Positions 40,894-51,060 of a stretch of 53,470 bases of DNA are shown here, piece after piece; position 1 is the first letter of the stretch, and every line of letters starts with the position of its first letter. The stretch lies in the NCBI GenBank assembly GCA_945902915.1, contig CAMDNJ010000003.1, positions 1 to 53,470 of the forward strand. The letters are read 5' to 3'. Source of the stretch: Crenothrix polyspora (lineage in GTDB: Bacteria > Pseudomonadota > Gammaproteobacteria > Methylococcales > Methylomonadaceae). The notes below the pieces were generated by a model that saw nothing but the letters and a program-made list of their open reading frames with translations, was not told the DNA's origin and searched no databases. The position numbers and the translations under genes were made by a program.

Positions 40894-41778
40894 TCATAAA
40901 TGCATGAGTTTGGTAATTGAATCGGATGAAATGAAGGGGTTAGCCCCTTCATGACTAGCAACTATTGCAGCTAAGGCACAAGCAAAATCTAGGGCTTTTT
41001 GTGGCTGCTCATTGACTAATAATTGACTCAATAATCCAGCAAGAAAAGAGTCGCCGGCACCAACCGTATCGGCAACATTAACTTTATAACCACTATTAAA
41101 ATAAAGTTGCTCATTGTAATACAAAACCGCCCCAAGCCTGCCTTTTGTAACACAAATGCTTTTTGCATCAATTTGCCCAGCAATGAAAAGGATGTTTTCT
41201 TCCAACGATTGAAAAGGGGAGTTTAAATAGCCGCTAATTTCATACAATTCATCATCGTTAAACTTAATAAAGTCAGATTGTTGCATTAGATTGATAAGCA
41301 ATGCTTGGCTATAAAAAGGTGCGCGCAGATTAACATCAAAGATTTTATAGGATGCTTTTTTAAGCAGTTCTTGCAAGCTGTTATAAGACCGTTCATCCCT
41401 ACAAGCCAAACTTCCAAACACTAAGGCATCGGAATTTTTTAGCGCGTTTATTGCTGTAGTAGTAGCTTTTATGTCATCCCAAGCGACTGGGTAATTGATG
41501 GTATAAGAAGCCGAGCCTTGTTCATCTAATTGGACTAAAACTTCTCCTGTAGTCAAGATGTCATCTATTTGAATAGTATCTGTGGAAACATGATTGGCTT
41601 GAATAAAGCTTAATAATTCATTTCCTAAAGCATCATTGCCAATTTTACTAATTATTTGTGCATTAATCCCTAATGAAGCTAATCTCAACGCCACGTTTAA
41701 AGGCGCACCCCCTATTTTTTTGTAAGAGGGAAAAATGTCAAACAACACTTCTCCAAAACATATTACCGTTTTTTTCAT
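40894..41778 (-). CDS. PfkB-family carbohydrate kinase (fructokinase-like)
   Basis: CFGEVLFDIFP...GGAPLNVALRLASLG...VADTVGAGDSFLAGLL; start reset to MKKTVICFGE. Confidence 0.9.
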   Translation of the reverse strand: MKKTVICFGEVLFDIFPSYKKIGGAPLNVALRLASLGINAQIISKIGNDALGNELLSFIQANHVSTDTIQIDDILTTGEVLVQLDEQGSASYTINYPVAWDDIKATTTAINALKNSDALVFGSLACRDERSYNSLQELLKKASYKIFDVNLRAPFYSQALLINLMQQSDFIKFNDDELYEISGYLNSPFQSLEENILFIAGQIDAKSICVTKGRLGAVLYYNEQLYFNSGYKVNVADTVGAGDSFLAGLLSQLLVNEQPQKALDFACALAAIVASHEGANPFISSDSITKLMHL

Positions 41779-41880
41779 AATCACAGTTTTTGAACGATTT
41801 ATCAAAAGTTCTTGGCGTTATTGAAAGTGATTCGCTAATCGCTAAAACCTACGATTAGATGGCTGGTTTTATTTAGAACC

Positions 41881-42168
41881 TTACTCCTTAGTTTCTGAGA
41901 TCAAAGGCTTAGCAACTATACCCAGCATTTTTTGTAGATAATCAGGGTTTTGTGTGGCGGGTTGAGATACGCCTATTTTAACTTCTGTCCAATCCACCAT
42001 CTCTGCTGAACCCCAAGATAATAAGTAAGCCACAGCAAAAATTAGAGTGCCGCGTGCCATGCCCTTAGCCAAGCCTTTGCCTTCAAGGTAAATACGGAGA
42101 TACTTGGCTACAAGGATAAAGACTAACGTGGATATAATCAGGTTCCATAGGGAAGGTAGTACGAACAT
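41881..42168 (-). CDS. Hypothetical membrane protein
   Basis: Two hydrophobic segments; clean ORF. Confidence 0.6.
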   Translation of the reverse strand: MFVLPSLWNLIISTLVFILVAKYLRIYLEGKGLAKGMARGTLIFAVAYLLSWGSAEMVDWTEVKIGVSQPATQNPDYLQKMLGIVAKPLISETKE

Positions 42169-42354
42169 TAGGGCTGTTTCTCTTAGGTTGGAATATTAGT
42201 TTTCAAGTGCACGATAAGGACAAAAAGTATTTTAAAAAATTTTTTTGAGCAGGATAAAATCTAGCCCTTTAGTCTCATAAACTCTCTAAGTCGATTACCG
42301 CCACTTTAAAGTCATTAGTACTAGAATACTAGAAACAAGTTATACCCGTTAGTT

Positions 42355-42891
42355 TTAATGTGCTTGATGCGGTACTTTACGTAATTTGCTTAGGTCATAG
42401 CCAAGATTAGCGACTTTTTTTGTTAGTTCCTGATATTGGCTATCATTAATTATTGGTGTTCGTGCCATTATCCAAACATAGTCTCGGGCATTTCTTGCAA
42501 TAATAGTGTTGTTATAATCCTGGTCAAGATGGGCAATGATATATTCAGATTTAAACGGCCAAAGAAATTGCATGCCCCAGACTGAGTTGCCGGTGTTTTC
42601 AACGACAAAACCACGGGGGTTGTAACGCTTTTCAGGGCCATCGAAGCTACCTTTGCGGAAAACAAACGTTGTATTAATACTACCATCTTTTTCGAGCTGG
42701 TAAGATTCAATAGCATTGTAGGCCTCTGTTTCAATGACTGTTGGTATACAAGCAATCACATACCAGTCGCCCATGAATTGATTCAAATTAACAGACGATA
42801 CTGGTTTGATAGGTGGCAAGTTATGGCTAGTGCAAGCACTGATTAGCGTGGTCAATAGTCCAGCTAATATACTGATTTTTTTATTGTTCAT
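42355..42891 (-). CDS. Lipocalin family lipoprotein (Blc-like)
   Basis: Signal with ISAC lipobox; VNLNQFMGDWYVIACIPT; RDYVWIMARTP; GYDLSKLRKVPH. Confidence 0.92.
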   Translation of the reverse strand: MNNKKISILAGLLTTLISACTSHNLPPIKPVSSVNLNQFMGDWYVIACIPTVIETEAYNAIESYQLEKDGSINTTFVFRKGSFDGPEKRYNPRGFVVENTGNSVWGMQFLWPFKSEYIIAHLDQDYNNTIIARNARDYVWIMARTPIINDSQYQELTKKVANLGYDLSKLRKVPHQAH

Positions 42892-42930
42892 TTTTAGTCT
42901 CCAGATTAATTACTAACTAATGGTACGTAG

Positions 42931-43231
42931 CCATTCAGCGTTAAAAAACAAATAATGAGGTCGCTATCGCGACGATTTGTTAATCGGGTATTCGCACCCG
43001 AAGGCGAGATACTTTCTTTTGCGCAGCCTTTAGAAAGTATCCAAAGAAAAGGCGGCTCGATTGGAGCACAACCTGCGCTCCTCGGTTTTGTCGGGGGGAG
43101 GTGAGAGGGCGTCCTGCCCTCCTAAAGACGCGCGGCATCAATGCCGCGCCCCTACGGGCTAATCCCAACAAAACCTGCGGTGCTCGGCGCGGCAAACGAG
43201 AGTAAAACGATGTTACTGCGTAATGTTAGTC
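42931..43231 (+). repeat. ~300-bp multi-hairpin dispersed element, copy 2
   Basis: Closely similar to 14648-14951 across its length, same orientation. Confidence 0.9.
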
Positions 43232-43279
43232 ACTAAAACAAGTTAAACAGAATTTTGATTTAAACTTCTTAAACATTAT

Positions 43280-44302
43280 TCAGCTAGTCTTTATAAAAAG
43301 ATAATGAGCTACCTGCCATTCATTACCTTCGTTATAACCAAACAACTCTGCACAGGACATAAAAAAGATACGCCAGCGTTGCTGCCAAATAGCGGCTTGT
43401 TTGTTACCATAGGTCGTTTTGAATACCGCGCGAATTTCCTTACGATGTTGATCCATATTATTTAACCAAGCTTCAGCCGTTTTTTGATAATGACTACCGC
43501 ATAAGTCCCATTGATATTGTAGCTGTAAATCTTTTTGAAAATGCAGCAAGGTATCTCGTGCAGGCATAAGTCCACCGGTAAAAAAATAGCGCCCCATCCA
43601 GTTATCATCACCTTCGGTTTCAAAGGGATAAGCCAAGTTATGATGACAAAAAATGTGCACAAATAGCTTGCCGTCAAGATTTAGCCAACTTGAAATTTTA
43701 CTTAACAGGCTGTCATAATTACGCATGTGTTCGAACATTTCTACAGAGACTATGCGATCAAAGTGTTTGTCCAAAGTGAGTTGATTAACATCACAGGTAA
43801 TCACTTCGATATTTCCAAAGCCGCGTTGCTTTGCCTGTAGTTGAATATATTCACGTTGGCTATTGGAATTGGACACGGCGGTAATGTGGCTAGTTGGAAA
43901 ATGCTCAGCCATCCATAACGTTAAAGAGCCCCAACCGCAACCTAGTTCGAGTATCTGTTGTCCATCAAGCAATTCAGCGCGTTCAGCTGTAAGAGCTAAC
44001 ATCCGAGCTTCTGCTTGATCAATGTTTTCGGTTTGCGCATCCCAGTAACATGAGGAGTATTTAAGGTGTTTGCCCAAGGCATATTTATAAAATGCTGCAG
44101 GGACTTCGTAATGCTGAACATTAGCGGCAACGGTTTCAATGGCAATCGGGCTTTGGCGAAGGTTTTCCAGCAACAGTTCATAACGTTGTTCTTTGCCATG
44201 ACTAGACTCATCCTGCAAACGTTGTTTTAACAGTTTCCTGATACCGAAGCGTATCAAACTATCAGGTAATAAATTATGTTCTGCAAGAGTAATAGACTTC
44301 AT
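43280..44302 (-). CDS. SAM-dependent methyltransferase, CFA-synthase type
   Basis: LELGCGWGSLTLWMAEHFPTSHITAVSNSNSQREYI; IVSVEMFEHMRNYDSLL; FVHIFCHHNLAYPFE. Start reset to MKSITLAEHNLL. Confidence 0.88.
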   Translation of the reverse strand: MKSITLAEHNLLPDSLIRFGIRKLLKQRLQDESSHGKEQRYELLLENLRQSPIAIETVAANVQHYEVPAAFYKYALGKHLKYSSCYWDAQTENIDQAEARMLALTAERAELLDGQQILELGCGWGSLTLWMAEHFPTSHITAVSNSNSQREYIQLQAKQRGFGNIEVITCDVNQLTLDKHFDRIVSVEMFEHMRNYDSLLSKISSWLNLDGKLFVHIFCHHNLAYPFETEGDDNWMGRYFFTGGLMPARDTLLHFQKDLQLQYQWDLCGSHYQKTAEAWLNNMDQHRKEIRAVFKTTYGNKQAAIWQQRWRIFFMSCAELFGYNEGNEWQVAHYLFIKTS

Positions 44303-44426
44303 GATGGATCTCTTATTTGATTTGTATTTATAATAACTACGGATGAAGACGATTTGTAAAATCTTAACAAATTTCCGCCTAGCTATGGCTATAGTGGGGT
44401 GTTGGGTTATGTTGAGGTTCACCCAC

Positions 44427-45194
44427 TCATGGCTTAGGCCACCATGGGAAAAATATACTGGTGGACTTCTGGTATAAACGGTAATCCTCACCCCGATTGT
44501 GTAAGGCCTGTTGTTCAGTAAATGGAATGCCGGTAAACCAGTATAAAAAACAAAACATCACTACAGGTGCGAGCCATAACCAGTATTGGTATGCTCCGCC
44601 CCAGCCCATGAGTGGATAAGCAAACCAATGCAGCCACTCGAAAAAATAATTAGGATGTCTAGAATAACGCCACCAGCCATTACGGCAGCTTAAGCCTTTA
44701 TTATCTGGATTGTTTCTAAACTCAGCTAATTGTTGATCTGCCTTGGTTTCACCGTAAAGTGCCAAGGCCGAAAGTAGCAAGGCTGCTATTACAAAATAGG
44801 CCTCTGGCTTTGTATTTTGAGCAACTGCCCAGAAGGGTAATGACAAGATCCAGATAAATCCGGCCTGTACTAGAAAAAACAACAAAAATCCCAGCTGGGC
44901 TCTGTCTTTCATAGCTTTACGCATGGCGTTATAGCGCCCATCTTCGGTTTCTTTGAAGACTCGCCGCTGTAAATAATGACCCAAACGCAAAAACCAGCTA
45001 AAGGTCAATAGGCCCAAACTCAACTTTAAAAACAAAGGTGCTGTGCCGGTAAAAGCATACCAAGGCCCTGCTAACATCATGCCGTATGCCCAGATGACAT
45101 CAACAATTCCAGCGTTGGCATGTCGTTTTTGCCAATACCAAGCCAGTAACATGGCGAAGACACTAAAAGCCGCAATGACTATTAAGCTATACAT
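44427..45194 (-). CDS. DUF1295 (steroid 5-alpha-reductase-like) membrane protein
   Basis: NAGIVDVIWAYGM; LSCRNGWWRYSRHPNYFFEWLHWFAYPL; GIPFTEQQALHNRGEDYRLYQKSTSIFFPW. Confidence 0.9.
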   Translation of the reverse strand: MYSLIVIAAFSVFAMLLAWYWQKRHANAGIVDVIWAYGMMLAGPWYAFTGTAPLFLKLSLGLLTFSWFLRLGHYLQRRVFKETEDGRYNAMRKAMKDRAQLGFLLFFLVQAGFIWILSLPFWAVAQNTKPEAYFVIAALLLSALALYGETKADQQLAEFRNNPDNKGLSCRNGWWRYSRHPNYFFEWLHWFAYPLMGWGGAYQYWLWLAPVVMFCFLYWFTGIPFTEQQALHNRGEDYRLYQKSTSIFFPWWPKP

Positions 45195-45729
45195 GGACTT
45201 TCTTCTCTTTTTTAAGATGTTTTAAATGCTTCGCTAACCACAGCAATAAGGGCAGGGCGATTGCCCAGCTTAAGCTCAAAGCTATAAATAAGCCCTCTGC
45301 TTCGCTAGCAATAGTCACGGCTCCCAAACGTGCTGCCGCCAGATACGATAAGGGACTAAAAACGGCGCCTAACATTGCTGCAAGCATAAGTCGCGATTGC
45401 AGCCAGGCTAAGGAATGATTGATTGTTAAGGCTAGACCTACCCATAAAATTAGTATCCATAATGGTGCAAGCTCAGATAAAGCCCACGCCCCTGTATACT
45501 GAAGCCAGCCTAGCTTTATCCAAGTCGTGTCAAGTATGAGTCCCAATAATACAGCGACTAGCATTAGCTGGAAGTCACCATAAACACGGCTAGCAGGCCG
45601 AAACTCCCAACATACAAAGCACATCAACACTAGTAGAGCTAACCAAAGCTGTCCCTGTGGGGCGCCAATAATAGCGCCAAACCATAAGACCTGCATCCAG
45701 AGCATATTGAACAAGTTATTACGATTCAT
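45187..45729 (-). CDS. DUF2878 family membrane protein
   Basis: LWFGAIIGAPQGQLWLALLVL...LILDTTWIKLGWLQY; position between CFA and DUF1295 genes; start reset to MNRNNLFN. Confidence 0.8.
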   Translation of the reverse strand: MNRNNLFNMLWMQVLWFGAIIGAPQGQLWLALLVLMCFVCWEFRPASRVYGDFQLMLVAVLLGLILDTTWIKLGWLQYTGAWALSELAPLWILILWVGLALTINHSLAWLQSRLMLAAMLGAVFSPLSYLAAARLGAVTIASEAEGLFIALSLSWAIALPLLLWLAKHLKHLKKEKKVHV

Positions 45730-46981
45730 AAATGGGTAACCACTGTTGACGACGATTGCTGGGTTTGGCCAGTAACAATTGCACATTGGAGATCGATTTT
45801 TCCTTAAAGCCGCCTTCGCAATAACATAAATAAAACTCCCACATGCGGATGAACTCTTCGTTGTAACCCTGCGCTCGGACTTGTTCTAACGCCGCCATAA
45901 AACGTTTGCGCCAATGGTTTAAGGTCAGGGCATAGCTTTCGCCTTGATCCTCAAGATTAATTAGCCGCAAATCAGTGCTACGTGTAGCGCTAGCAATAAT
46001 TACACTTACGCAGGGAATAAAACTACCTGGAAAAATATAGCGTTTGATAAAATCAACATTATGTAAAGCTTGCTGATAATATCGGTCTTCTATAGTGATC
46101 GCCTGAATCAGGGCCAAACCATTAGGTTTTAACAATGCCGCACATTGTTTTAAATAAGTATCTAAATAATGATGCCCCACAGCTTCAATCATTTCAATTG
46201 AAACCAGTTTGTCATAACGGCCTTGTAAATCACGGTAATCCTCCATTAACACTGTTACTAGTTCCGAGACGCCCGCATCGGCAACTCGTTGTTGGGCGGC
46301 CTGATATTGTTCTTTTGAAATAGTTGTCGTGGTAATGCGACAGCCATAGTTTTTAGCGGCATATATGGCAAAACCACCCCAGCCTGTGCCGATTTCTAGG
46401 ATATGATCTTCAGGCTGTAAATCTAACTTTTTACAAATACGCTCAAGTTTAGCGGTCGAAGCCTGTTCCAGACTTTGATCAGCTTGGTAAAAAGTGGCTG
46501 AGGAATACATGCCATGTTGATCCAGAAATAGGGCAAATAAATCATTACCCAGATCATAATGTGCAGCGATATTTTTTTTGCTACCTTGTTGAGAATTGCG
46601 ATTAGTCCTGTGCCATAGTTTGAGTAACTGATTAGCCAATGTTGCTAGGCCACCTTCCATACTGTCGAGCAAATCACGATTGCGCACGAGTATCTGAATC
46701 ACACTACACAAGTCATCTGCCTGCCAAGCTTGATCCATATAGGACTCCGCTGCACCAATGGATCCAACCAGAGCGATTTGACGATAGAAGCTCATATCCA
46801 GCACATCGATTTTGGCACTCAGGCCATCAGTGCCCTCAGAACCAAGCTCATATTCGCCCAAGGCATCGGAAATAGTTAAGACCGCATTTTCAAGATGGGC
46901 AAGCTTATCTAGAAAACCTTTGCGCAACAGCAGATCAATTCGTGTCGGGTTTTTATTTAAAGAGGCAACGACTGCATTCAT
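45719..46981 (-). CDS. Cyclopropane-fatty-acyl-phospholipid synthase family methyltransferase
   Basis: NIAAHYDLGNDLFALFLDQHGMYSSATF; LEIGTGWGGFAIYAA; VSIEMIEAVGHHYLDTYLKQCAALLKPNGLALIQAI; FPGSFIPC. Confidence 0.95.
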   Translation of the reverse strand: MNAVVASLNKNPTRIDLLLRKGFLDKLAHLENAVLTISDALGEYELGSEGTDGLSAKIDVLDMSFYRQIALVGSIGAAESYMDQAWQADDLCSVIQILVRNRDLLDSMEGGLATLANQLLKLWHRTNRNSQQGSKKNIAAHYDLGNDLFALFLDQHGMYSSATFYQADQSLEQASTAKLERICKKLDLQPEDHILEIGTGWGGFAIYAAKNYGCRITTTTISKEQYQAAQQRVADAGVSELVTVLMEDYRDLQGRYDKLVSIEMIEAVGHHYLDTYLKQCAALLKPNGLALIQAITIEDRYYQQALHNVDFIKRYIFPGSFIPCVSVIIASATRSTDLRLINLEDQGESYALTLNHWRKRFMAALEQVRAQGYNEEFIRMWEFYLCYCEGGFKEKSISNVQLLLAKPSNRRQQWLPIYES

Positions 46982-46997
46982 AAAGCTCTCCAGTATT

Positions 46998-47765
46998 TTA
47001 TTCGGGTTGTTTGTCAGGGTGACCGTAGAAGGGCATGCCTTTCAGCCACAAACGTAAAGCCTGCCAATAAATTGAAATGAGCACTGATAGCGTCATAAAA
47101 GGATAACGCAAGGGCACAGTGCGCATAACGGAACGACTTAAATCCTGTGCTTTAAGCTGCAAGGTGGCATCAAAACAGTTTTCATGATCCTGTTGTATGG
47201 TCATGTGAATGGTGAGGTTATCGTCATGGAAACTGAACTGCCAGTGGTAATGTTGCTGCATTGGCATAAAGGGAGACACATGAAAGGCTTTGTCGAATTC
47301 AAATGTCCATTTATCTTTTTGTACAGGACTTTGCTCTGTGTCTAGTACATAGCAGTAGCGTTCATTCCATGGTGTGTTATTAATGTCCGCAAATATGTAA
47401 CGAGGCGTATCTGATCCATCGGGATAACAGAAATAAAAACTAACTGGATTAAAACAAAAACCCAGAAAGCGCAAATGGCTTAATAGACAAATCCGACCCT
47501 TAAAGCTAGCTCCGGTATGCTCCTTAATAAGCTGACTCACCGTGTCTGATAAATCTTGACCAGCATCGCCCAAATAATCGCTGCGATAAAAGCTGACTAG
47601 GTTAAAACGGTTCAAAGACCAGTAGGGGCTTATCGCCATTACTTCAGCTAGTTCGGCTAGGTCAATCCAACTCATAAAGAGGGGATACTGGAAGCTATGT
47701 TTTTTGGGTAAATAACGACGATGACGTATCCAGCCTTGGAATAAACGACTATTTAAGGCAGTCAT
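46998..47765 (-). CDS. DUF1365 domain protein
   Basis: RHRRYLPKKHSFQYPLFMSWIDL; HLRFLGFCFNPVSFYFCY; KAFHVSPFMPMQQHYHW. Confidence 0.92.
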   Translation of the reverse strand: MTALNSRLFQGWIRHRRYLPKKHSFQYPLFMSWIDLAELAEVMAISPYWSLNRFNLVSFYRSDYLGDAGQDLSDTVSQLIKEHTGASFKGRICLLSHLRFLGFCFNPVSFYFCYPDGSDTPRYIFADINNTPWNERYCYVLDTEQSPVQKDKWTFEFDKAFHVSPFMPMQQHYHWQFSFHDDNLTIHMTIQQDHENCFDATLQLKAQDLSRSVMRTVPLRYPFMTLSVLISIYWQALRLWLKGMPFYGHPDKQPE

Positions 47766-49003
47766 GTTCTATCGCTCAACAACTTAACGACTTCTTGGGC
47801 ACTTTTAGCGCCGTCTTCATGAAAACCCCAACCCCAATAGGCACCGGTATACCAAGTATTATTGACGCCATTGATTTCATCACGACGTTTTTGCGCGGCC
47901 AGACTAGCGGGCGTGTAAAGCGGATGATGATAGTGTCTTTGCTGCAATATCTTGGTTGGGTCAATTCGATCCGTGCAATTTAACGTGACGAGTAAAGGTT
48001 CTGGTGCATTCAACTTTTGCAGCATATTCATATAATAAGTGACGGTGCAGCGAGCTTGTGTATCACTTAATTTTAGCGCATTCCAACTTGCCCAAGCTTT
48101 AGGGTGCTTAGGCATTAAGCTGGCATCCGTATGTAGAACCACATCGTTTTCTTGAAAGGTCATAGCACCTAAAATTTCAGTTTCCTGAGCGCTTGCATCC
48201 TGCAATAAACGTAGGGCTTGATCACTATGGCAGGCCATAATCAGATGCTCATAGTGCTCTTCACCCTGATGGGTCTTTACCGTTACCCCTGTTTTATCTC
48301 GGCTGATCGCCAGCACGGGACAATCGAGGCGCAATTCGCCCTTAAAATCTCGCTTGAATGCTTCAATATAAGTGGAAGAACCACCGCAAACGGTACGCCA
48401 CTCTGGTCTGTTGTCGGTTTTTAACATCTGGTGATTGGCCATAAATGCGACAAAATAGCGGGCCGGAAAATCTTTTAGCACTTGCGGAGGCCCCGACCAT
48501 AGAGCGCTAGCCATCGGCAGGATATGATCATCGATAAAGGTTTGACTATAATGTTGTTGCTGTAAATAGTCACCTAGTGTCAAAACATCATCGTTGCTCT
48601 CTAAAAGCGCAGGCGCTTCACGGTAAAAGCGCAAAATATCTTTGACCATGCGATAAAAGCGCGGCCGGAATATATTTCGGCGTTGGCAGAATAGTTTATC
48701 CAAGGTGGTGGCATTGTATTCAAGTCCAGATATAGCATCGGCGACACTAAACGTCATCTCGGAAGCTTGCGAGGCCACCTTCAAATCACTGAGAAACTGG
48801 CAGAAATACTGATAATTATGTTCGTTGAAAACAATAAAGCCAGTATCAACCGCATAAACTTGGTTACCCAGAACAATGTTATGGGTATCGGTATGACCGC
48901 CTAGAATACTGTTCGCCTCATACACCGTAATCTGATGATGTTTACTCAAATAATGCGCAGCATAAAGCCCAGAAATACCGCTACCGACTATCGCTATGTT
49001 CAT
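47762..49003 (-). CDS. FAD-dependent oxidoreductase (amine oxidase-like)
   Basis: MNIAIVGSGISGLYAAHYLSKHHQITVYEANSILGGHTDTH; TYYMNMLQKL; YTGAYWGWGFHEDGAKSA. Confidence 0.93.
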   Translation of the reverse strand: MNIAIVGSGISGLYAAHYLSKHHQITVYEANSILGGHTDTHNIVLGNQVYAVDTGFIVFNEHNYQYFCQFLSDLKVASQASEMTFSVADAISGLEYNATTLDKLFCQRRNIFRPRFYRMVKDILRFYREAPALLESNDDVLTLGDYLQQQHYSQTFIDDHILPMASALWSGPPQVLKDFPARYFVAFMANHQMLKTDNRPEWRTVCGGSSTYIEAFKRDFKGELRLDCPVLAISRDKTGVTVKTHQGEEHYEHLIMACHSDQALRLLQDASAQETEILGAMTFQENDVVLHTDASLMPKHPKAWASWNALKLSDTQARCTVTYYMNMLQKLNAPEPLLVTLNCTDRIDPTKILQQRHYHHPLYTPASLAAQKRRDEINGVNNTWYTGAYWGWGFHEDGAKSAQEVVKLLSDRT

Positions 49004-49941
49004 GGTTGCGCTGCCTTTTGGATAAGATTTGAGTACAAGCGATTAGCTGGAACCGTTTTTAAATCCCAGATGATGCCAAATACAGACATTAGGCGAAGCA
49101 AATAGTAGCTTATATCGATTTCCCACCAAAAAAATCCTTGACGAGCAGAATTTGGATAATGATGATGATTATTATGCCAACCTTCCCCCAGTGTAAGCAG
49201 AGCGATAAACCAGTTATTGCGACTATCATCCCCTGTCTCATAACGTTGCTTACCAAACACATGGGACAGCGAATTAACAAACAGTGTGCAATGTATCAAA
49301 GCGATAGATGACACAAAGTAACCCCATATCAACATTTGCGAGCCATTGGTATGCAATTCTGGATAGGCCTGTTCTAGATACTGACCTAAGAACAGCAGCA
49401 AAAAAGCATAAATAATCGGCACAAGACTATCAAAACGATCTAGCAAGACTAATTCAGGGAATTTCATCAGATCTCGCACACAATGTTCTTGGGTAGTAAA
49501 ATTTTTAAGGCATAAAAACCAGCCCATATGACTCCATAAAAAACCATGCCTAGGACTATGAATATCTTTATCTTTGTCGGAATAAATATGATGTCGGCGA
49601 TGGTGAGACGCCCACCAGATAGGTCCACGCTGAGTTGCTGTTGCACCTAGTACCCCGAATAGGAACTGGGCTAAACGGCTAGTTTTAAAGGCCTTGTGAG
49701 AAAAATAGCGATGATAAAAAGCAGTGATGGCAAACATGCGCAGTAAATACGAAGCCAAGGCCACCCATAAGGCGATAGGACTCCAGCCTACTACAAACAC
49801 CAGCAAGCAGACTAAATGCATAAGGATAAAAGGAATAACCCGCATCCAATCGATAACTTCACCCGCATTATCGGTTACTTTTACATTGTTGTTATCAAAC
49901 CAAGCAAGTACTTTAGTAAACACGTTTTGCCAAGACATCAA
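49000..49941 (-). CDS. Acyl-CoA/acyl-lipid fatty acid desaturase
   Basis: His boxes HRYFSH, HRRHH, HNNHH. Confidence 0.95.
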   Translation of the reverse strand: MMSWQNVFTKVLAWFDNNNVKVTDNAGEVIDWMRVIPFILMHLVCLLVFVVGWSPIALWVALASYLLRMFAITAFYHRYFSHKAFKTSRLAQFLFGVLGATATQRGPIWWASHHRRHHIYSDKDKDIHSPRHGFLWSHMGWFLCLKNFTTQEHCVRDLMKFPELVLLDRFDSLVPIIYAFLLLFLGQYLEQAYPELHTNGSQMLIWGYFVSSIALIHCTLFVNSLSHVFGKQRYETGDDSRNNWFIALLTLGEGWHNNHHHYPNSARQGFFWWEIDISYYLLRLMSVFGIIWDLKTVPANRLYSNLIQKAAQP

Positions 49942-50438
49942 CTACTCCGACCTTATTAATGTTAAGAAATATTGATGAAACCCAATTTTTGGCTCTGAAT
50001 TGTTACTTTCATTTCATTAACCTAGCAAAGACGACCTGTCTTTAATTTCATTTAAATTAAAACTATCAATGTCGGTGTTGAAACGAAAATTTATAAGAAC
50101 TCAACACTGTAAAGTCTTTGCCCGATATCGTTTAACAAAAAGGATTGAGCACAGTTTAAAAGCTCATTTTCTTTAGGTAAGGCTTAAAAACTACATATTT
50201 TTAACTTAACATAAGGTAAGAAGCTGTCAATACCGAGCTCCAGATATTTTTTGATTTATTTTATAGTGTAGTGAAATCTCTTTTAGGACGAAATATGCAT
50301 TGTTATATCAGCAGTCGTGGATAATGAATTAATTGAAAACATACTTAGATTACTAGCACGCCAAGCTTTTATCCCATTTGACAATCAGTTTAATTCAGAT
50401 ACTTTGTTTGAATAACAATAATACAATGGAGTTTTAAA

Positions 50439-50831
50439 ATGACACGAAATAATGGTTTGGTCATACTTATTTTAATGCTGGTCGCTACTCATGCAGAGGC
50501 TTACGGTGGGGGTGATAACAGCCGGAGTGGTAGTGTAAATACCTGTACTAAACCCCGATTTACTGATTTTCTTCCAGAAGATAAAACTGAGGTTCAGCCA
50601 GGTTCCAGTTTCTCTTTTAGAGCTTCTGGAAATACCCATCCAGAAACCATTAAAGTCACTGTTAAAGGAGTACCGGCTACTATTGAAGTTGGATCAAAAA
50701 TTACCGGCTCCAGTGTGTCTGTCCATGGAACGCTACCAGCTGAATTAAAAGGCACTTATGCAAAAATTGTTATTGAGGCTCAAAGTAATTGTAAAGGATC
50801 AGGTGGTTGGTTAGTAAAAATAACAGACTAA
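50439..50831 (+). CDS. Hypothetical secreted protein
   Basis: Signal peptide LVILILMLVATHAEAYGG; Ig-like beta-rich remainder; 'ggag' RBS upstream. Confidence 0.7.
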   Translation: MTRNNGLVILILMLVATHAEAYGGGDNSRSGSVNTCTKPRFTDFLPEDKTEVQPGSSFSFRASGNTHPETIKVTVKGVPATIEVGSKITGSSVSVHGTLPAELKGTYAKIVIEAQSNCKGSGGWLVKITD

Positions 50832-50884
50832 TTTATTAAATTCTTCCTTTAGAGCCTATTGATTTAATGGCTACCAACTTAAAG

Positions 50885-51047
50885 CGGGACAGTTTCAGCG
50901 CAGACGAAAGGCTCAGGGCGAAAGACTAAGACTAGGAGGCTAGCAACTTAAGGCGTGACAGGTACTAGGCTTAATCCTTCGTCCTTCGTCTGCGTTTAGG
51001 AGAACCCTGTCTAAAAGTGAATGATTAAGCAAGTGTCCCGTCTTAAA
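50885..51047. repeat. Long imperfect inverted repeat flanked by CGGGACA/TGTCCCG
   Basis: cgggacagtttcagcgcagacgaaagg...ccttcgtctgcgtttaggagaaccctgtc...tgtcccg. Confidence 0.75.
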
Positions 51048-51060
51048 TTTGGTAGACGAT

